Position numbers and translations under genes: made by a program
The notes under the pieces: model-generated
Told to the model about the DNA's origin: nothing
The model's input: only the letters and a program-made list of their open reading frames with translations
The model's database searches: none
Assembly: GCA_017302355.1 (NCBI GenBank)
Contig: JAFLDQ010000061.1
Span: 1-19,267 of the forward strand
Source of the DNA: Dechloromonas sp.
Lineage (GTDB): Bacteria; Pseudomonadota; Gammaproteobacteria; Burkholderiales; Rhodocyclaceae
Direction of reading: 5' to 3'
DNA: 19,267 bases
Part shown: positions 17,446-19,267 of the stretch, in pieces
How positions within the stretch are numbered: position 1 is the stretch's first letter
Layout of the letters: every line of letters starts with the position of its first letter

Positions 17446-17510
17446 GCTTGTTCCATTGGCAAGGGCGGCTCCCCTATTCAAACCTGCGGCTTATACCTAG
17501 ACTTGTTCGC

Positions 17511-17771
17511 GTGAAGACCATCCACCGCTTGGCCTTGATGGCCCCTCTCGCGATGTGCTTCTGCACCACGCCCACGCTGGCGCAGACCCCGCCCGCTCCG
17601 GACCGGGTAGTCGTGCGCGTCGGCTCGTTGCCATCGACGCGGGGCCCGGAGCAGAACTTCACCGGTAAGGTCCGTGTCGACTTGTATGACCGCGCGGATG
17701 TCATTCCCTTCGACCGCATCACGGCGTTTTTCGAGGCGAGCCTGAAGCGATCGTCATCGCGCGGCCCCTGA
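17511..17771 (+). pseudogene. Truncated exported cupin, paralogue of the next gene
   Basis: From the GTG at 17511 (or ATG at 17538) the frame encodes a signal peptide (LALMAPLAMCFCTTPTLAQ). It then gives STRGPEQNFTGKVRVD, which aligns with SIAGPAEYFTGRARID of the intact cupin 46 bp downstream. After this point the similarity stops. The last 29 residues (RADVIPFDRITAFFEASLK and tail) are unrelated to a cupin barrel, and all metal-binding His are missing. It looks like a duplicate whose barrel was deleted and replaced. No good ribosome binding site is visible. Confidence 0.6.
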
Positions 17772-17817
17772 CATGCAAAACACTCGACTGTTGGATCCAT
17801 CACGAGGAGAACTTGCA

Positions 17818-18285
17818 ATGAACCGGACTTCATGCTCGGCGGCCGCAGCGGCCGTCATCGTGCTCACCCTCGCCAGCGGTCTCGCCGTCGCGCAGCAGCC
17901 AGCTGCCGCGCCGGCGCAGACCATCACCCGCGCAGGCGAGCAGACATCGATCGCCGGTCCGGCCGAATACTTCACCGGGCGGGCGCGTATCGATCCCGTC
18001 TGGCCTGCCGACCAGAACATCAACGCCTCCGGCGGCCTGGTCACCTTCGAGCCTGGCGCGCGTTCGGCCTGGCACACCCATCCCGCGGGCCAGCACCTGG
18101 TGGTCATCTCGGGCGTGGGACGCACCCAGGAATGGAGCAAGCCCATACAGGAAATCCGCCCCGGCGACGTGGTTTGGTGCCCGCCCGGTGTCAAGCATTG
18201 GCACGGCGCAGGCCCGGCCACGGCGATGACCCACCTGTCCGTCGCCGGCAGGGGGGCGGACGGCAAGAACGTGAACTGGATGTAG
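17818..18285 (+). CDS. Exported cupin, hydroxynitrile lyase (GtHNL)-like metal site
   Basis: A 155-residue single-domain cupin with a signal peptide (residues 1-25, cleavage near GLAVAQ). Its metal-binding motif is H86-T-H88-x3-Q92 (WHTHPAGQ), and the second motif PPGVKHWHG holds H127. The H-x-H-x3-Q plus His 35 residues later reproduces the ligand spacing of the manganese cupin hydroxynitrile lyase from Granulicella tundricola (H53, H55, Q59, H94). Automatic pipelines often name such proteins (R)-mandelonitrile lyase, but the natural substrate is unknown. The ATG at 17818 has GAGGAG upstream; an in-frame ATG at 17773 lacks one. The carboxymuconolactone decarboxylase-like gene starts 10 bp after its stop, so the two are co-expressed and both exported. 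Confidence 0.88.
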   Translation: MNRTSCSAAAAAVIVLTLASGLAVAQQPAAAPAQTITRAGEQTSIAGPAEYFTGRARIDPVWPADQNINASGGLVTFEPGARSAWHTHPAGQHLVVISGVGRTQEWSKPIQEIRPGDVVWCPPGVKHWHGAGPATAMTHLSVAGRGADGKNVNWM

Positions 18286-18295
18286 AAAGTCACCG

Positions 18296-19093
18296 ATGAA
18301 CAATACAACGGCCGTTGAGCCCCGCCTGATGGCATTCGCTCTGGCCCTGAGCTTGGGCGTTTGCGCGGCGATCTCCCCAGGCCATGCCCGGGCGCAAAGC
18401 GCCCCCGCACAGGAGTCCAGGACCATGACCACCCAAAACGCAAATTCCGCTGCCGACACCCTCAGCGCGCAGCAACAGGCCATCCTGCCCATCGCCGCCT
18501 TCGCGGCGGCGGGCGACATGGGCAAGCTGAATGCCGCACTGAACCAGGGGCTCGATGCCGGCCTGACCATCAGCGATGCCCGTGAAATCCTCGTGCAGCT
18601 TTACGCCTACACGGGTTTCCCGCGCAGCCTCAATGCCCTCACCGAGCTGATGAAGGTACTGGACGCGCGCAAGCAGCGCGGCATCACCGATGCACCGGGC
18701 CGCGAGCCCAGCCGCGCCATTCCGAAGGGCGACGCGCTGCGCGCCGCCGGCACGGCGAATCAGACGAAGCTCGTCGGCCAGCCCGTGCAGGGGCCGATCT
18801 TCGAGTTCGCGCCCGCCATCGGCGAATACCTGCAAACCCATCTGTTCGGCGACATCTTCGAGCGCGACAACCTCGACTGGCAAAGCCGCGAGCTGGCCAC
18901 CGTCGGCTTCATTTCGGCGCTGCCAGGCGCCGAGGCGCAGTTGCTCTCGCACATGCGGGTCAGCCTGAACGTGGGTCTGACGGCCCAGCAGATGCAGCAA
19001 GCCGTTCAGGTGCTGGACGAACGGGCCGGCGCCGACAACGGCCGGCGCGCCCGTGAGGCGCTGGCGAAGGTCCTGGCCGCACCGGCGCGTTGA
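18296..19093 (+). CDS. Exported carboxymuconolactone decarboxylase-family protein (two CMD repeats)
   Basis: A 265-residue protein with a signal peptide (hydrophobic MAFALALSLGVCAAI, cleavage near GHARAQ at about residue 34). Two AhpD/CMD-type helical repeats follow. The first (about 60-125) has SDAREILVQLYAYTGFPRS with E97. The second (about 170-245) has SRELATVGFISAL with E199 and SHMRVSLNVGLTAQQM with H219, which matches the H-x-R-x-x-LN-x-G signature of PcaC-like enzymes. No CxxC is present, so it is not an AhpD peroxidase. PcaC itself is cytosolic and single-domain, so this exported double-domain version must do something else. It begins 10 bp after the cupin stop with a weak ribosome binding site, suggesting translational coupling. 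The pairing with cupins is common in proteobacteria; the reaction is not established. Confidence 0.88.
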   Translation: MNNTTAVEPRLMAFALALSLGVCAAISPGHARAQSAPAQESRTMTTQNANSAADTLSAQQQAILPIAAFAAAGDMGKLNAALNQGLDAGLTISDAREILVQLYAYTGFPRSLNALTELMKVLDARKQRGITDAPGREPSRAIPKGDALRAAGTANQTKLVGQPVQGPIFEFAPAIGEYLQTHLFGDIFERDNLDWQSRELATVGFISALPGAEAQLLSHMRVSLNVGLTAQQMQQAVQVLDERAGADNGRRAREALAKVLAAPAR

Positions 19094-19106
19094 GCCCGAC
19101 ACACGG

Positions 19107-19126
19107 AAGCGCCAGCCGCCGCTTTT
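19107..19126 (+). terminator. Weak hairpin after the CMD gene
   Basis: AAGCG (19107-19111) and CGCTT (19120-19124) form a 5-bp stem followed by TT, then CAATTTT. The stem is short, so termination would be partial. It lies directly before the presumed IS end. Confidence 0.3.
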
Positions 19127-19138
19127 CAATTTTCCAGT

Positions 19139-19267
19139 AAGTGCTCGTTAATTATTAACTTGAACAATATGCCGAATACAGCTATGCTGGGCCAATGGCA
19201 TCTACCGATGGCGATATTGAGCAGCGGTACCGACTTTTGTCGAGCCGGCTGGATGAACGTCAGCGTC
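19139..19267 (+). mobile_element. Left end of an insertion sequence (ISAzo13-like), continues beyond the window
   Basis: Base composition changes abruptly near 19139 from GC-rich to AT-rich. GTTAATTATTAAC (19147-19159) is a perfect 6-bp inverted repeat around one T. A transposase start follows at 19196. The exact terminal repeat and target duplication cannot be fixed with only one end present; the boundary may lie anywhere in about 19125-19145. Confidence 0.6.
19196..19267 (+). CDS. Transposase N-terminus, ISAzo13 family, truncated by window edge
   Basis: Twenty-four residues are visible, MASTDGDIEQRYRLLS followed by SRLDERQR. The pattern of an acidic start, a RYRLL segment and LDERQR resembles the beginning of ISAzo13-family transposases, which continue with a helical region rich in Leu/Ala. 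The catalytic domain would be outside the window. The ATG is 57 bp inside the presumed IS end. No strong Shine-Dalgarno is seen, which is usual for transposases. Confidence 0.65.

Overview
This 19.3-kb window is GC-rich, densely coded DNA. It most resembles a betaproteobacterium, probably Rhodocyclales (Azoarcus/Dechloromonas/Accumulibacter-like). The assignment rests on protein character (RelA, class I fumarase, AcuI-type reductase) and on an ISAzo13-type transposase start at the right edge. It is inference, since no rRNA or other taxonomic marker is present.

Layout. (1) 1-3643, minus strand: an acetate block. Acetyl-CoA synthetase (acs) is followed by a small two-helix membrane protein and then a sodium:solute-symporter-type sensor protein (CrbS/CbrA-like), which runs off the left edge. 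(2) 3906-6049, plus strand: a YqhA-family membrane protein and class I fumarase, closed by a strong terminator. (3) 6116-8959: a glycine-zipper envelope protein and an AcuI/YhdH-type reductase, both minus, then a DUF4124-SLT lytic transglycosylase, plus. Three copies of a GTCGACCGC/T-tract repeat lie only in the gaps here. (4) 9133-12868, minus: a four-gene cassette of polysaccharide deacetylase, FemAB-like acyltransferase, sugar-transfer-type ATP-grasp ligase and GNAT, with no glycosyltransferase or polymer export gene beside it. It looks like a stand-alone glycan-tailoring operon and is the most promising candidate for an undescribed system. (5) 12973-15504, minus: a 62-aa membrane protein and relA, separated by a 99-nt interrupted palindrome. 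relA has a perfect -10 box so close to its ATG that the mRNA is probably leaderless. (6) 15771-19093: a decaying accessory locus. It contains a lysR interrupted by an amber codon, a divergent run of gene remains (small membrane ORF, frameshifted SDR/NmrA fragment, truncated cupin), and an intact exported cupin plus carboxymuconolactone decarboxylase-like pair. (7) 19139-end: the left end of an insertion sequence.

How the parts fit. The first six kilobases deal with acetate activation and TCA-cycle flux. The presumed sensor beside acs suggests local control of acetate use. The middle is envelope biology: outer-membrane glycine zipper, peptidoglycan lyase and surface-glycan modification. The right end is a patchy, eroding metabolic island next to an IS element. 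No tRNA, rRNA or CRISPR array was seen.
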